Origin: Shewanella gelidii
GTDB lineage: Bacteria > Pseudomonadota > Gammaproteobacteria > Enterobacterales > Shewanellaceae
DNA: 64,000 bases
NCBI RefSeq assembly: GCF_014647855.1
Contig: NZ_BMPZ01000002.1
Span: 1 to 64,000, forward strand
Direction: 5' to 3'
Shown piece by piece: positions 1-9,023 of this stretch; the stretch's first letter is position 1; each line of letters opens with the position of its first letter. The notes beneath the pieces were generated by a model. It had not been told where the DNA came from and did not search any database. It saw nothing but the letters and a program-made list of their open reading frames with translations. The position numbers were made by a program, and so were the translations under genes.

Positions 1-19
1 ATTCATTTCCAGGCGCCTA
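1..19 (+). rRNA. possible 3' end of a 5S rRNA gene (partial)
   Basis: The first bases end in CCAGGCGCC, which resembles the 3' strand of the terminal helix of gammaproteobacterial 5S rRNA (a GCCAGGC-type end pairing with a 5' TGCCTGGC-type start). A strong terminator follows within 25 bases and no open reading frame runs into it, as expected at the end of an rRNA operon. The match is short and the rest of the gene lies outside the window, so this is an inference. Confidence 0.35.
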
Positions 20-42
20 ATTATTCTCGTAAGAGAAATGAG

Positions 43-73
43 AAAGCCCGCTGCACTGCAGCGGGCTTTTTTG
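43..73 (+). terminator. rho-independent terminator
   Basis: A perfect stem (AGCCCGCTG pairing with CAGCGGGCT, 45-67) is followed by a run of six T. It ends whatever transcript enters from the left, probably an rRNA operon. Confidence 0.85.
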
Positions 74-741
74 TGCGTGTTGTTTTTTAACGGGTCATCG
101 ATTTAGTGCATTTGTAAGCGATGTGAGCATAGTGATTAGAAAGCGGCTGCTGTCGTTTTGGGTAAAAAAGTGAATAATCGATGAAAAGCAGCTGAGTTCG
201 TTGTTTTAAAGTGTGCAATTAAGCAGGTAGGGCAATACAAGCAATCTTGCCTAGCATTTCTCGAGCATCACCTTAATTAAAATAAAGCTTTTATTCTGCA
301 TGTAATAAATGACTAGCTTTTGAAGAACTCTGGGTCACAGATGCTTTGAAAGCTTTATATGTGCTGCTCTTGTGCGTAACAGTGACGAGATGAAAGGATA
401 ATGAGAGTCTTTTGTGGGCTAAGAGCGTTGATTTTAATGGCCTATGACGATTAAAGGGTCCTGCAGCTTTTACTCTTTTAGCGGGATCCTTAGATGATGG
501 ATACTAGTGCTTAATGCGTGGAATGTAGACGCAAGAGTGGTTCGGCCGGTTTTATTGAGAAGTGTGCAACAGTTTTATGTGGCAGTTATAAATTAAGACC
601 ACTTTTTTCGACGATTTAAAATCAAAGTTGTTTGTCATAAGAAAGTGTTTTCAATGCGCATTGCTAATGAAGTTCATATGCCTTATTAAAAAGCAAAGTG
701 TCTGAAAAAGCCGCAGTTAAAGGGTTTTGCTAAAATAATGC
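74..741. other. long gene-free stretch
   Basis: No reading frame with a credible ribosome site is seen. The one structured part is an 11-bp stem with two G-U wobbles (454-464 with 481-491, 16-base loop). It has no T tract after it, so it is not an obvious terminator. The rest is AT-rich sequence without repeats or recognisable RNA genes. It lies between a probable rRNA operon end and tRNA-Trp. Confidence 0.5.
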
Positions 742-770
742 TTTACCTTTATCCAAGCTTTTAGCATAAT
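742..770 (+). promoter_or_regulatory. sigma-70 promoter of tRNA-Trp
   Basis: TTTACC (742-747) and CATAAT (765-770) are separated by 17 bases. They are followed by a GC-rich discriminator (GCCCC) just before the expected start, the kind found at stable-RNA promoters under stringent control. The tRNA gene begins 13 bases after the -10 box. Confidence 0.6.
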
Positions 771-783
771 GCCCCACGTCAAC

Positions 784-860
784 AGGGGTGTAGTTCCAAT
801 TGGTAGAACAGCGGTCTCCAAAACCGATGGTTGCGGGTTCGAGTCCTGCCACCCCTGCCA
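784..860 (+). tRNA. tRNA-Trp (CCA)
   Basis: A full cloverleaf is visible: acceptor AGGGGTG pairs with CACCCCT, the anticodon loop CTCCAAA carries CCA, the T-arm is GCGGGTTCGAGTCCTGC-like, and CCA is encoded at the 3' end. The gene stands alone with its own promoter and terminator. In E. coli tRNA-Trp is the distal gene of the rrnC operon, and a probable 5S end lies about 770 bases upstream here. Confidence 0.97.
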
Positions 861-869
861 AATTCTAGA

Positions 870-895
870 AAGCCGAGCATTTGCTCGGCTTTTTG
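870..895 (+). terminator. rho-independent terminator after tRNA-Trp
   Basis: A nine-base stem, AGCCGAGCA with TGCTCGGCT (871-890), is followed by five T. It lies ten bases after the tRNA 3' end. It can form on either strand but the T tract favours the plus strand. Confidence 0.85.
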
Positions 896-949
896 CTATT
901 TGCTCGAAGCTGGCTAAGTTATAGAACGGCTTATTACCTGTAACTTCGG

Positions 950-2425
950 CTATGAGTTATTCAAATTACTAAACAAGATGGGCACAGTTTTTGGGGACAA
1001 ATGGTGATCATCAATATGGTATTGAAGGTTACTTTTTCCTGCCGCATTCGTTAGCGAATAGACATCAAGTAGTGTCATTTTTTGGCCACGACATATTTCC
1101 CTAAGCACTTGATTATAATAATCGATAATATCAATAAAACCTTGTTGCTTGGGTTCATCTAGGGTTTCAATGCTCTGCGGGTGCGGAGCAGGAACGCCAT
1201 ATAGAATGATTTCAATTTCAAATGAGTCGGCGATACTTCTTAGCGCTTCAATATACTTGGTAAGCATGTCATTAATTACAGTTTTATAGTCCCTCTGAGA
1301 CTTTAAGCTGTAAGGGTAAATACCTTCATCTGGTCGACAATCGATCTCTCCGAACCCAATGACCACCTTACTTCCTCGGGGAAGGTCTCTTAATAGAGAC
1401 ACTAAGCTCACTTGATACTTGTTTTCTTCCTCTTTCACAAAGTGAATAACCTTAGCGCCCATAATAAACAGTGATTTCACTCTGTAGTTTTCGTTCTTAT
1501 AATTTATAGTTGTCCGATTTGGTGCAAAGCCATGACTCTCTGAGACAAAATAAATATCTTTCATTTCATCATTAGCTGTATAGCAATCTCTATATACACC
1601 AGAATCTTCGAGTGCTATGAGGTTTTTAATATATGTATGGAATACTCCAATATTCTTAATGTGCTTAGAGGGGGCTGGGAAGTGGTGAATAATTTCACTT
1701 AACTGCAACGCCTGCTTTGCTTCTTCTAAGTGGTTAAATAAGAAAAAAATGATGGTTTTACCAATGAGTAACGAACACAGCTGTTCGTCCGATAATTGCT
1801 GGCTTTGAATGCCTAAATCAGCAGTTTGTATTGCATCTTGGTAGCGATGCTGACTAAGGTGTAAGCTAAATAGTTGCCAATATGCATCGACTTTGGTTCG
1901 TCCTTTTTGATGTTTTTGTTGGACCTCTAAGGATTTAAGAAATGCAATTGCCGCATTTTCGAACTGCCCTCGGTCATAGTAAATAACACCTAAATGTAGC
2001 TGAAAATCAGAATTGGTTGCGTCTTGTAAAATCGCTTTTTTACAATAGTTCTCGGCTTCTTTTAGTTTGCCTTGGTTGTGCAAACAAATTGACAGGTTGT
2101 AATTTGCTTCGGGTAATAGGGGCTCAAGTGCAAGTGCTTTTTCAAAACAGCGGCTCGCGAGTGAGAAATCTTCTTGATCGAGGTAGATGTTGCCGAGGTT
2201 GCTATGAAATGAAGACTGCTGATCATTAATCGCTATCGCTTTTTTAAACGCAATAATGGCAGTTTCAAACTCTCCTTGTGCATAGTTGTTGAGAGCAACA
2301 ATATGGATAGCATGGGCAAGTTTAGGTTTCTTTGCTAAAACCTTATTGCATAGTTCGAGGGATTCAGAATATTTAGCTTGTCGATATAAGGCTTCTGCGT
2401 TGGCTAAATTGCTTTGAATACTCAT
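950..2425 (-). CDS. TPR-repeat protein with C-terminal SGNH hydrolase-like domain
   Basis: A protein of 491 residues. The N-terminal half (about residues 5-260) is a row of tetratricopeptide repeats with the usual small-residue and aromatic spacing (for example NLGNIYLDQEDFSLA). The C-terminal part resembles an SGNH/GDSL esterase: an SESHG block (putative nucleophile Ser297), GFGEIDCR near 357-364, and a DDHH block giving Asp472 and His475 as candidate triad partners. No signal peptide or membrane segment is seen, so a cytoplasmic place is likely. The ATG at 2425 is chosen because AGGGA lies nine bases upstream; an in-frame ATG at 2470 would add 15 residues but has a poor ribosome site. The substrate is unknown; related SGNH domains act on acyl or glycan esters, so a role in glycan modification is only a guess. 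Confidence 0.75.
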   Translation of the reverse strand: MSIQSNLANAEALYRQAKYSESLELCNKVLAKKPKLAHAIHIVALNNYAQGEFETAIIAFKKAIAINDQQSSFHSNLGNIYLDQEDFSLASRCFEKALALEPLLPEANYNLSICLHNQGKLKEAENYCKKAILQDATNSDFQLHLGVIYYDRGQFENAAIAFLKSLEVQQKHQKGRTKVDAYWQLFSLHLSQHRYQDAIQTADLGIQSQQLSDEQLCSLLIGKTIIFFLFNHLEEAKQALQLSEIIHHFPAPSKHIKNIGVFHTYIKNLIALEDSGVYRDCYTANDEMKDIYFVSESHGFAPNRTTINYKNENYRVKSLFIMGAKVIHFVKEEENKYQVSLVSLLRDLPRGSKVVIGFGEIDCRPDEGIYPYSLKSQRDYKTVINDMLTKYIEALRSIADSFEIEIILYGVPAPHPQSIETLDEPKQQGFIDIIDYYNQVLREICRGQKMTLLDVYSLTNAAGKSNLQYHIDDHHLSPKTVPILFSNLNNS

Positions 2426-2819
2426 GCTGTATTGTCCCTGATAAGAGTTTGGCTTGGCTTCAGCTAACATATGTCAAAGAATTCTCATATGCAATGTCAT
2501 ATCGTCAGATAATCATGGACTTAGTGTGGCTACCTTTGTGGTAGAAATGCTTTCTGTTATTTGCATTAATCGGATTAAATGTATGTTTAACGACTTTTTC
2601 GTTTTCCTCTAATGAAACTATAAAAACACGCATTAACCATCGCGAATACCAAAGAATCCCTCAGAACCAAATATCGAGTTAAAGAATTTTTAATCAAAAC
2701 TATCAGATGCTTAAATAATATTTAGGTGTATGAACCTTCATCTTAATGGTGACGGAGGTCACATTTTGCAACTGCTGCTTGGGTATGCTGATAAAGATCC
2801 CAACATGCAGGAGGCGAAG
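2426..2819. other. divergent intergenic region
   Basis: This AT-rich gap separates the TPR-SGNH gene from the divergent DUF4382 lipoprotein gene and must hold both promoters. No pair of promoter boxes stands out enough to call. An in-frame ATG at 2730 upstream of the lipoprotein lacks a ribosome site and would bury the signal peptide, so it is not used. Confidence 0.4.
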
Positions 2820-3755
2820 ATGAATAAAGGTATTTTTGTTATTACGGCGGTTTCCGCTTTTGTTTTGTGTGCTTGTGACAGTAGTGATAAGCCGCAGACC
2901 GGCCAAGTTTCTATTGCGATTTCCGATGCTCCGATGTCCGGAGTCAATGAGGTGGGGATGGTTCTGGATCAGCTTGTTGTTCGAAATAAAAAGGGTGAAC
3001 AATTAAAGTTTGATTTGCAAAATAAAGAGTTCAACTTATTGCAGTACCGGGGAATGGAAAGTAATCGAGTGCTAAACCAAGTTGAATTAAAAGTTGGTCA
3101 ATATACCGATGCACACATTACCGTGAAACAAGGTGATGGTAACCAAGGCGCATATGTTGACAATGGCCTCGGCCGTCACGGCTTAGAAGTCGAAGCTGGG
3201 CAGTTACCTTTGCGTGATTTCCAAGTTAAAGGCGGACAACATCTTCAAATGACTATGGAAGTGAACTTGCACCAAGCGTTAACACAAACGCAGGATCGTT
3301 TTCAGTTAAGGCATCGCGGTATGTGGTCTGTAGATAATGCGGAAATGGGGCATTTGCGTGGTGATGTTGATGCGCAATGGATAGCCGATTGTGAAACTGA
3401 CTATGCAGCCTCGGAAACCGATGGTGAATTTGGCCATTTGGCTTATCTGTATCCGGCCGAAGTGACAGAGATCAGCCAAATGAGTGATATCGCACCAGAA
3501 GCTCTTGAAGCATACACTTTGCCGATTTCTGTTGGGCCAGTATTTCAGGATCAACAGGGGATGTGGCATTTCACGATGGGGTATTTACCCGCAGGTAACT
3601 ATCGAGTGGGATATACTTGTTTAGGCCATTTAGATGACCCAGAGGTAGACGATATTAGCACCGGGGACTTTAGCATGTTTAAAGATGCTGGTGAGGTTGT
3701 CGTGGAGGCAGGAACGCATGGCGGGCACTTAAATAAAATGGACTGTCAGGGTTAA
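2820..3755 (+). CDS. DUF4382 domain lipoprotein
   Basis: The protein has 311 residues. It starts MNKGIFVITAVSAF and has a lipobox LCAC with the lipidated cysteine at residue 19, so it should be an envelope lipoprotein. The next part (VSIAISDAPMSGVNEV) matches the start of DUF4382, a beta-sandwich domain found in many bacterial lipoproteins. Three further cysteines lie in the second half. The ATG at 2820 is supported by AGGAGG five bases upstream; an upstream in-frame ATG is rejected for lack of such a site. The gene is monocistronic, with a terminator 20 bases after its stop. Function is unknown; DUF4382 proteins are often thought to bind ligands or other envelope proteins, without proof here. 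Confidence 0.85.
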   Translation: MNKGIFVITAVSAFVLCACDSSDKPQTGQVSIAISDAPMSGVNEVGMVLDQLVVRNKKGEQLKFDLQNKEFNLLQYRGMESNRVLNQVELKVGQYTDAHITVKQGDGNQGAYVDNGLGRHGLEVEAGQLPLRDFQVKGGQHLQMTMEVNLHQALTQTQDRFQLRHRGMWSVDNAEMGHLRGDVDAQWIADCETDYAASETDGEFGHLAYLYPAEVTEISQMSDIAPEALEAYTLPISVGPVFQDQQGMWHFTMGYLPAGNYRVGYTCLGHLDDPEVDDISTGDFSMFKDAGEVVVEAGTHGGHLNKMDCQG

Positions 3756-3774
3756 ACACTCGTCGTTGTTTTTA

Positions 3775-3804
3775 AACGGCCTACTAAGTTGAGTAGGCCG
3801 TTTT
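3775..3804 (+). terminator. rho-independent terminator
   Basis: An eleven-base perfect stem (AACGGCCTACT with AGTAGGCCGTT), a six-base loop and a T run lie right after the DUF4382 lipoprotein gene. Confidence 0.85.
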
Positions 3805-3892
3805 GATCATCGAATTTAAAAGTTCAATTTACCATCACTTAATCGATTCTGGACTGGTATGATAGTCGTAGTTCCAAACGATACGATGAAAT

Positions 3893-4345
3893 ATGTCACA
3901 GAAAAATCAATATTTAACTGCGATGGGGATCCCACTGTGGTTACCAGTAAACACTGAACAGAGTAATGAAGCTGATTTACCGGCAAGCCGACTCACAATC
4001 TTGATTGAGCCAAAAGGCGATGCAAAAGCCTTGCTGGCGCATCCGATAGTTTTATCTGTATTGATGGAATTGGAACTTAGGGTTAGTGACTGCATTGTGA
4101 TGACGTCGGATCAAAAAGAGTTGCTCTATGATAAAACCATGCTCTGGGATATGACTCTGCCTCCTAATCGCTTGCAAGCGGAGGGGGTGCACTCAGGTAG
4201 TCAAGCCATAGCAGCTGGTTTAGCAAACCCTAGCAAGTTGATACTGACGCCAGAGATATCTTGCTTGATGGAAGGCAGCGTCCATAAGCGACAGTTATGG
4301 CAACAAGTGACCTTATTGAAAGAGCAGTTGGATTGCCGTAAATGA
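3893..4345 (+). CDS. holD: DNA polymerase III subunit psi
   Basis: A protein of 150 residues, close to the E. coli psi subunit (137). HolD binds chi (HolC) and ties the clamp loader to single-strand binding protein. The N-terminus (NQYLTAMGIPLWLPVN) fits the HolD family pattern, in which an early IxxW/L stretch contacts the clamp loader. The family is poorly conserved, so the call leans on context: its stop overlaps the start of rimI by four bases (ATGA), the same holD-rimI pair as in E. coli. Confidence 0.85.
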   Translation: MSQKNQYLTAMGIPLWLPVNTEQSNEADLPASRLTILIEPKGDAKALLAHPIVLSVLMELELRVSDCIVMTSDQKELLYDKTMLWDMTLPPNRLQAEGVHSGSQAIAAGLANPSKLILTPEISCLMEGSVHKRQLWQQVTLLKEQLDCRK

Positions 4346-4806
4346 CTCGCCCCATTGACTTTGAACCGCTTCACTTGACTCATGCGGCTGTGATGCATCA
4401 AATTGAAACCGAGGCGACAGCGTTCCCACTGAGCTTAACAGCCATACAAAGTTGTTTTGGTGCTTTGTATCAAGTCACAGGCGCTTATCGTAATAACGAG
4501 TTGCTCGGGTTTACTATTGTGCATCAAGTGTTTGAAGAAGCGACATTGATGGATATTTGTGTTTCTAAAAATGCTCAAGGTAGTGGGATTGGCAAACGCT
4601 TGCTACAAGATGCGATTGAGCATCTTCAGAATAAGCAGTGTGAAGTCTTGATGCTCGAAGTTCGGGCGTCGAATCAACAGGCGATCAATTTATATCGTGG
4701 ATTAGGCTTTGAACAGATTGGTGTTCGGCAAAATTATTATCGAACCCATGAAGGTAAAGAAGATGCTGTTCTGATGAATTTAGAGATAAAAAAAATAGCA
4801 CCTTAA
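4342..4806 (+). CDS. rimI: ribosomal protein S18 alanine N-acetyltransferase
   Basis: A protein of 154 residues with a single GNAT fold. It transfers acetyl from acetyl-CoA to the N-terminal alanine of ribosomal protein S18. The acetyl-CoA loop is visible as QGSGIGKRLL near residue 80, followed by the conserved LEVRASNQQAINLYRGLGF stretch typical of RimI. It is translationally coupled to holD through a four-base overlap. The stop codon lies inside the loop of a terminator hairpin shared with the convergent lipA. Confidence 0.95.
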   Translation: MTRPIDFEPLHLTHAAVMHQIETEATAFPLSLTAIQSCFGALYQVTGAYRNNELLGFTIVHQVFEEATLMDICVSKNAQGSGIGKRLLQDAIEHLQNKQCEVLMLEVRASNQQAINLYRGLGFEQIGVRQNYYRTHEGKEDAVLMNLEIKKIAP

Positions 4807-4817
4807 GGTGCTATTTT
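4792..4817. terminator. bidirectional terminator between rimI and lipA
   Basis: A perfect palindromic stem, AAAATAGCACC with GGTGCTATTTT, flanked by A and T runs, can stop transcripts from both sides. It contains the rimI stop codon in its loop and lies 32 bases from the lipA stop. Confidence 0.85.
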
Positions 4818-4848
4818 TATTTGATTGATATCCGACAGAGCAAAAGGT

Positions 4849-5814
4849 TTATTTAATTTCTTTGCCTTGTGCTTGTAAATCTGCATGATAGCTAGATCGT
4901 ACCATTGGACCGCAAGCAGCATGAGTAAATCCAATGCTTTCAGCATAAACTTTAAATTCATCAAACTCTGCTGGCGGAACATATCGCTCAACGGGTAAGT
5001 GAAATTTTGAGGGCTGCAAATATTGCCCTAGGGTTAACATCTCTACGTTGTGTGCTCTCAAGTCCCTTAGGACTTGCATAATTTCTTCATTGGTTTCACC
5101 CAGTCCAAGCATTAAGCCTGACTTTGTGGGAACGTTAGGGTGACGTTCTTTAAACTTTTTAAGTAAGTCTAGTGACCATTCATATTTAGCACCTGGACGA
5201 GCCTTACGATAATGTGTAGGCGCTGTTTCTAAGTTGTGATTAAAGACATCTGGCGGCTCAGTTGCCAATATGTCTAGGGCTGCATCAATTCGTCCTCGGA
5301 AATCAGGGACTAAAGTTTCTATTTGAATTTGTGGATTCAAAGCTCGAATTTCTCGGATGCAATCAGCAAAATGTTGTGCGCCACCATCTCGAAGATCATC
5401 ACGGTCGACAGATGTGATCACCACATATTTCAATTTCATATCGCGAATGGTTCGTGCGAGTTTTTTAGGCTCTTCTGCATCTGGCTTTAAAGGTCGGCCA
5501 TGGGCGACATCGCAAAATGGGCAGCGGCGCGTACATATTGCACCAAGGATCATAAATGTAGCTGTGCCATGGTTGAAGCATTCAGCTAGGTTTGGGCAAG
5601 AAGCTTCTTCACAAACTGAGTGCAGACCATTTTTTCTCAATGCTTGCTTAATATCTGTAATTCTTTGGTTTGACGCTGGGAGTTTAACTCTCAACCAGTC
5701 AGGTTTGCGAAGCATCGTCTCTCTTTGAGATGGAACCACTTTGACAGGGATACGTGCGACTTTTTCGGCATCACGTAGTTTTACGCCGGGCTGTAATTTC
5801 TCTGGTCTATTCAT
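4849..5814 (-). CDS. lipA: lipoyl synthase
   Basis: A radical SAM enzyme of 321 residues, exactly the E. coli length. It inserts two sulfurs into octanoyl groups bound to the E2 subunits of dehydrogenases and to the H protein. Both iron-sulfur cluster motifs are present: [12 protein letters not shown] for the auxiliary cluster that is sacrificed as sulfur donor, and CTRRCPFC for the radical SAM cluster. The ATG at 5814 is preferred; a TTG ten codons upstream is in frame but lies inside lipB and has no family support. The chosen start overlaps the end of lipB by eight bases, so the two are coupled. Confidence 0.98.
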   Translation of the reverse strand: MNRPEKLQPGVKLRDAEKVARIPVKVVPSQRETMLRKPDWLRVKLPASNQRITDIKQALRKNGLHSVCEEASCPNLAECFNHGTATFMILGAICTRRCPFCDVAHGRPLKPDAEEPKKLARTIRDMKLKYVVITSVDRDDLRDGGAQHFADCIREIRALNPQIQIETLVPDFRGRIDAALDILATEPPDVFNHNLETAPTHYRKARPGAKYEWSLDLLKKFKERHPNVPTKSGLMLGLGETNEEIMQVLRDLRAHNVEMLTLGQYLQPSKFHLPVERYVPPAEFDEFKVYAESIGFTHAACGPMVRSSYHADLQAQGKEIK

Positions 5815-6466
5815 ATAAGTTCGCGAGTCCTTGATGATGAACAAGGGCCTGATAGCCCATAATATCGCTAAAAGTTTGAGTCAATTTGTCTGCAGCTTCA
5901 GCTACCGTAGCAGGGCCTAACAGAGCTTTGGTTTGCACCATTTCTAACCCGGCGTAGCCGCATGGGTTGATCCGCTGAAATGGGCTCATATCCATATCAA
6001 CATTCAGCGCCAAACCATGGAAAGAGCAGCCTTTACGAATTCTTAAACCAAGAGAAGCGACTTTTTTATCATCGACGTAGACTCCTGGTGCATCAGGCTT
6101 GGGGTAAGCATGTACTTTATATTGGGCTAGCATTTGTACAATGGCTTGCTCAATATTGGTGACAAACTGACGCACACCGATTTGCCGGCGCTTGATATTG
6201 ATTAATGGATACATAACAAGTTGGCCGGGACCGTGATAGGTGACTTGCCCGCCACGATCCACCTGAATGACTGGAATATCGCCAGGATTTAAGAGGTGTT
6301 CTTCTTTTCCTGCTTGGCCTTGAGTAAAAACGGGTGGGTGTTCTACAATCCAGAGCTGATCGAAGCTTTCACTGTCACGCGTATCAGTATATTCCTGCAT
6401 GGCTCGCCACACTGACTCATAGTCTTGGTGTTGCAAATTGCGGACATGTAGAGTGTCTTGAAGCAA
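5807..6466 (-). CDS. lipB: lipoyl(octanoyl) transferase
   Basis: A protein of 219 residues that moves octanoate from acyl carrier protein to lipoyl domains, giving the substrate for LipA. Visible signatures are [13 protein letters not shown], the lysine in [12 protein letters not shown] and the acyl-accepting cysteine in NPCGYAG. The start is a TTG with GGAG nine bases upstream; no ATG lies near. E. coli lipB also starts with TTG. It is followed by lipA with an overlap and preceded by ybeD. Confidence 0.97.
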   Translation of the reverse strand: MLQDTLHVRNLQHQDYESVWRAMQEYTDTRDSESFDQLWIVEHPPVFTQGQAGKEEHLLNPGDIPVIQVDRGGQVTYHGPGQLVMYPLINIKRRQIGVRQFVTNIEQAIVQMLAQYKVHAYPKPDAPGVYVDDKKVASLGLRIRKGCSFHGLALNVDMDMSPFQRINPCGYAGLEMVQTKALLGPATVAEAADKLTQTFSDIMGYQALVHHQGLANLYE

Positions 6467-6553
6467 GGGCTACTTCTCCCTCAAATTGGTGAACGGCCAT
6501 TATACGTCTAACGCGACCAAAGTGTAAGATAGATCACACTTTTAGGACTTGAA

Positions 6554-6820
6554 TTAAAGTACGCGTTTCACACCTTCAATAGCAGCAAGCTCAATGTAGA
6601 GCTTCTCTACCTGCTCCTTACTGACCACTTTAACGCGAATGGTAACAGAGTGATAACTGCCTTTGCTGGAGGCTTTGGTTGTCGGGGCATAATCGCCAGC
6701 GACGTGGGTTTGTACGACAGATACAACGTCATCAGCTAATGAGTCACGCGCGTCGCCAACAACCTTAAATGGAAATGAGCAAGGGAACTCCATGAGTTCA
6801 TCAAATTTTGTGTTTAGCAT
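6554..6820 (-). CDS. ybeD: YbeD family protein (DUF493)
   Basis: A small protein of 88 residues of the UPF0250/DUF493 family, which has an ACT-like alpha-beta fold. It starts with [18 protein letters not shown] and ends with EGVKRVL, both typical of YbeD. Its exact role is unknown. It sits between dacA and lipB, as in E. coli, which suggests a tie to lipoate metabolism or its regulation, but that is inference from neighbourhood. Confidence 0.93.
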   Translation of the reverse strand: MLNTKFDELMEFPCSFPFKVVGDARDSLADDVVSVVQTHVAGDYAPTTKASSKGSYHSVTIRVKVVSKEQVEKLYIELAAIEGVKRVL

Positions 6821-6898
6821 GGTCTTGTCTTCTTAATCAGCTTGATGGCTAGGATATGGTGATAGAGTATACCGAATTCAAGGGGAAGGCTTGAAACA

Positions 6899-6925
6899 AA
6901 AAAAGCCGCCAAAAGGCAGCTTTTT
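6899..6925 (-). terminator. terminator after dacA
   Basis: AAAAGCCGCC and GGCAGCTTTT form a stem with one mismatch around an AAAA loop. On the minus strand it follows the dacA stop by about 17 bases and runs into T residues. Confidence 0.65.
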
Positions 6926-6941
6926 GGTTGCGCCTGTCTGC

Positions 6942-8114
6942 TTAGCTAAAGAGGCCATCAAAAAGCTGCTTGAAGTAATCGAGTAATTGACTAAACCAGC
7001 TGCCTTCGTTCACCTCTTGAAGCGTGACTAATGGGAATTGTGCGATATCTTTTCCATTTAATTGGAAGTAGATGCGGCCAACCGTTTCACCTTTCGCAAT
7101 CGGTGCATTGAGTTCGGTCGTTAATTCATAGTTCGCTTGCAAGTTTTTTGCCTCGCCACGGCTAATCGTGATCGGAGTATCTGTTATGACACCCAAATCG
7201 ATGGTTTCTTTGTCACCGTACCAGATCTTCTGGCTAACGAAACTGTCACCCGCTTTGTATGGCGTGAACGTTTCGAAAAAGCGGAAGCCATAGTTTAGAA
7301 GCTTTTTGCTCTCAGCTTTACGAGCGGATTCACTTTTTGTGCCCAACACAACGGAAATTAGGCGCATATCATCTTTAGTCGCCGAGGCCACTAGGTTGTA
7401 GCCTGCACCAGACGTGTGGCCGGTTTTGATACCGTCGACGTTGAGACTATTGTCCCATAGTAATCCATTGCGGTTATATTGCTTGATGCCATTAAAGGTA
7501 AACTTTTTCTCGCTATAAATTCGGTACTCTTCAGGTACATCGCGAATTAGCGCAGCACCTAACAATGCCATATCATAGGCGGTAGACTTGTGATTATCAG
7601 AGTCAAGACCATGGGAGTTTTCAAAGAAGCTGTCTTTCATATTTAGCTGACCAGCCCATGAGTTCATCAAATCAACAAACGCATCTTCTGTTCCTGCAAT
7701 ATGTTCAGCCATGGCCACACAGGCGTCGTTACCTGATTGAATAATAATGCCTCGGTTGAGTTTTTCGACCGTCACCTTCTTACCGACTTCAATAAACATT
7801 TTTGAAGAATCTGGAAAGTTTTTCGACCATGCTTTCTTCGAAATGGTCACTTCATCACTGGGCGTGATATTGCCGACTTTAATCTCATGGCCAATGACAT
7901 AGCTGGTCATCATCTTGGTTAAGCTGGCCGGGTTGAGACTTTCATAGGCATTGCTTTCCGCAATAACTCGCCCTGAATTATAATCCATCAAAATGTAAGC
8001 TTTTGCGGCAACGTTAGGAGCATCGGGAATTACGACAGGAGTCGCAACAGAAGAGGCCGAAGCACTAGCTAACACAAAGATTGCGGCAATATTGCGTTTA
8101 AGTTTGTTCATCAT
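6942..8114 (-). CDS. dacA: D-alanyl-D-alanine carboxypeptidase (PBP5/6 type)
   Basis: A protein of 390 residues that trims the terminal D-alanine from peptidoglycan pentapeptides at the periplasmic face of the membrane. A signal peptide precedes the cut near residue 24. All three penicillin-binding motifs are present: SLTK (Ser64), SGN (127-129) and KTG (230-232). The C-terminus (WFSQLLDYFKQLFDGLFS) is the amphipathic anchor typical of PBP5. Two adjacent ATG codons could start it; the first is used. It closes the mrdA-rodA-mltB-rlpA murein group. Confidence 0.97.
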   Translation of the reverse strand: MMNKLKRNIAAIFVLASASASSVATPVVIPDAPNVAAKAYILMDYNSGRVIAESNAYESLNPASLTKMMTSYVIGHEIKVGNITPSDEVTISKKAWSKNFPDSSKMFIEVGKKVTVEKLNRGIIIQSGNDACVAMAEHIAGTEDAFVDLMNSWAGQLNMKDSFFENSHGLDSDNHKSTAYDMALLGAALIRDVPEEYRIYSEKKFTFNGIKQYNRNGLLWDNSLNVDGIKTGHTSGAGYNLVASATKDDMRLISVVLGTKSESARKAESKKLLNYGFRFFETFTPYKAGDSFVSQKIWYGDKETIDLGVITDTPITISRGEAKNLQANYELTTELNAPIAKGETVGRIYFQLNGKDIAQFPLVTLQEVNEGSWFSQLLDYFKQLFDGLFS

Positions 8115-8210
8115 TTAATTAATACGTCTTTTTAATATTTTAGGTGTCGGAAACACGCGAAGTATAACATTAGTCGACACTTTAATTGGAATAAGGTTCC
8201 GTGAAAAGGC

Positions 8211-9023
8211 TTAGTTATTGATTAAGTCTTCTGATTGACTTGCTTTGGTATCATGAACAATGAAGCTTTGTGGGTACCCTAGTTGCTTCATTTCATCCAT
8301 GACGCTTGCGGCGAGCGTATCGCTAGAAAAGGGACCCAGCTGTAGTTTATGTAGTTGACCGTTGGATTGAACTCGAGACTCAAGCTGTTGCTCTTGCTTC
8401 ATTTTACTTGATAAACGGGTCACTTTGGCTTTATCTGCTGAAACGAATACCTGAACAAATTTAAGCTTTTCAGGTTGCTGCAATGCTTGCTCGACCGGGC
8501 TTGGAAAGTAAATCACTTCCATACGAATGTTTGCTGTGCCCGTTTTGAGCATACCAAGGTGATGGGCTGCAGCATAAGAAACATCGAGAATACGGTTTCC
8601 ATGAAATGGGCCGCGGTCATTAACTCGAACAATCACTTGTTTATTATTCGCTAAATTGGTGACTTTTGCATAGCTAGGGAGGGGCAAGGTCTTATGAGCC
8701 GCCGACATAGAATACATATCATATACTTCACCGTTGGAAGTTAAATGCCCGTGAAATTTTGCTCCATACCATGAAGCCGTCCCTGTTGCTTTGAAGTTTT
8801 CACCCGACTTCATCACTTGATACGATTTACCCCGTACGGTGTAATTTTTATTACCTCCGCGACTATATGGCTCATATTTCGGGTGCGCATTCTCAACTAG
8901 GGAAACGTCTGGGGCATTTGTCGGCGCTTTATCATTACTCATTTTATAACGGCTTGGAGTTGAGCAAGCAGTTTGCATGACGATGAGTATCAAAACCGCG
9001 AGAGTGAGAAGATTACTGCGCAT
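8211..9023 (-). CDS. rlpA: septal ring lytic transglycosylase RlpA, lipoprotein
   Basis: A protein of 270 residues. The signal peptide ends in a lipobox (QTAC, cysteine 20), so it is lipidated. A double-psi beta-barrel domain follows (GTASWYGAKFHGHLTSNGE through VRVNDRGPFHGNRILDVS), holding the Glu, His and Asp residues used by active RlpA enzymes on naked glycan. The C-terminal third is a SPOR domain that binds denuded septal peptidoglycan. Its start overlaps the end of mltB by 11 bases. In Pseudomonas RlpA is a lytic transglycosylase; in E. coli activity is not clear, so activity here is inferred. Confidence 0.96.
   Translation of the reverse strand: MRSNLLTLAVLILIVMQTACSTPSRYKMSNDKAPTNAPDVSLVENAHPKYEPYSRGGNKNYTVRGKSYQVMKSGENFKATGTASWYGAKFHGHLTSNGEVYDMYSMSAAHKTLPLPSYAKVTNLANNKQVIVRVNDRGPFHGNRILDVSYAAAHHLGMLKTGTANIRMEVIYFPSPVEQALQQPEKLKFVQVFVSADKAKVTRLSSKMKQEQQLESRVQSNGQLHKLQLGPFSSDTLAASVMDEMKQLGYPQSFIVHDTKASQSEDLINN

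Noticed and set aside
2730..2819. N-terminal extension of the DUF4382 lipoprotein
   Set aside because: It would put 30 residues before a textbook lipoprotein signal peptide, while the internal ATG has an ideal AGGAGG site.
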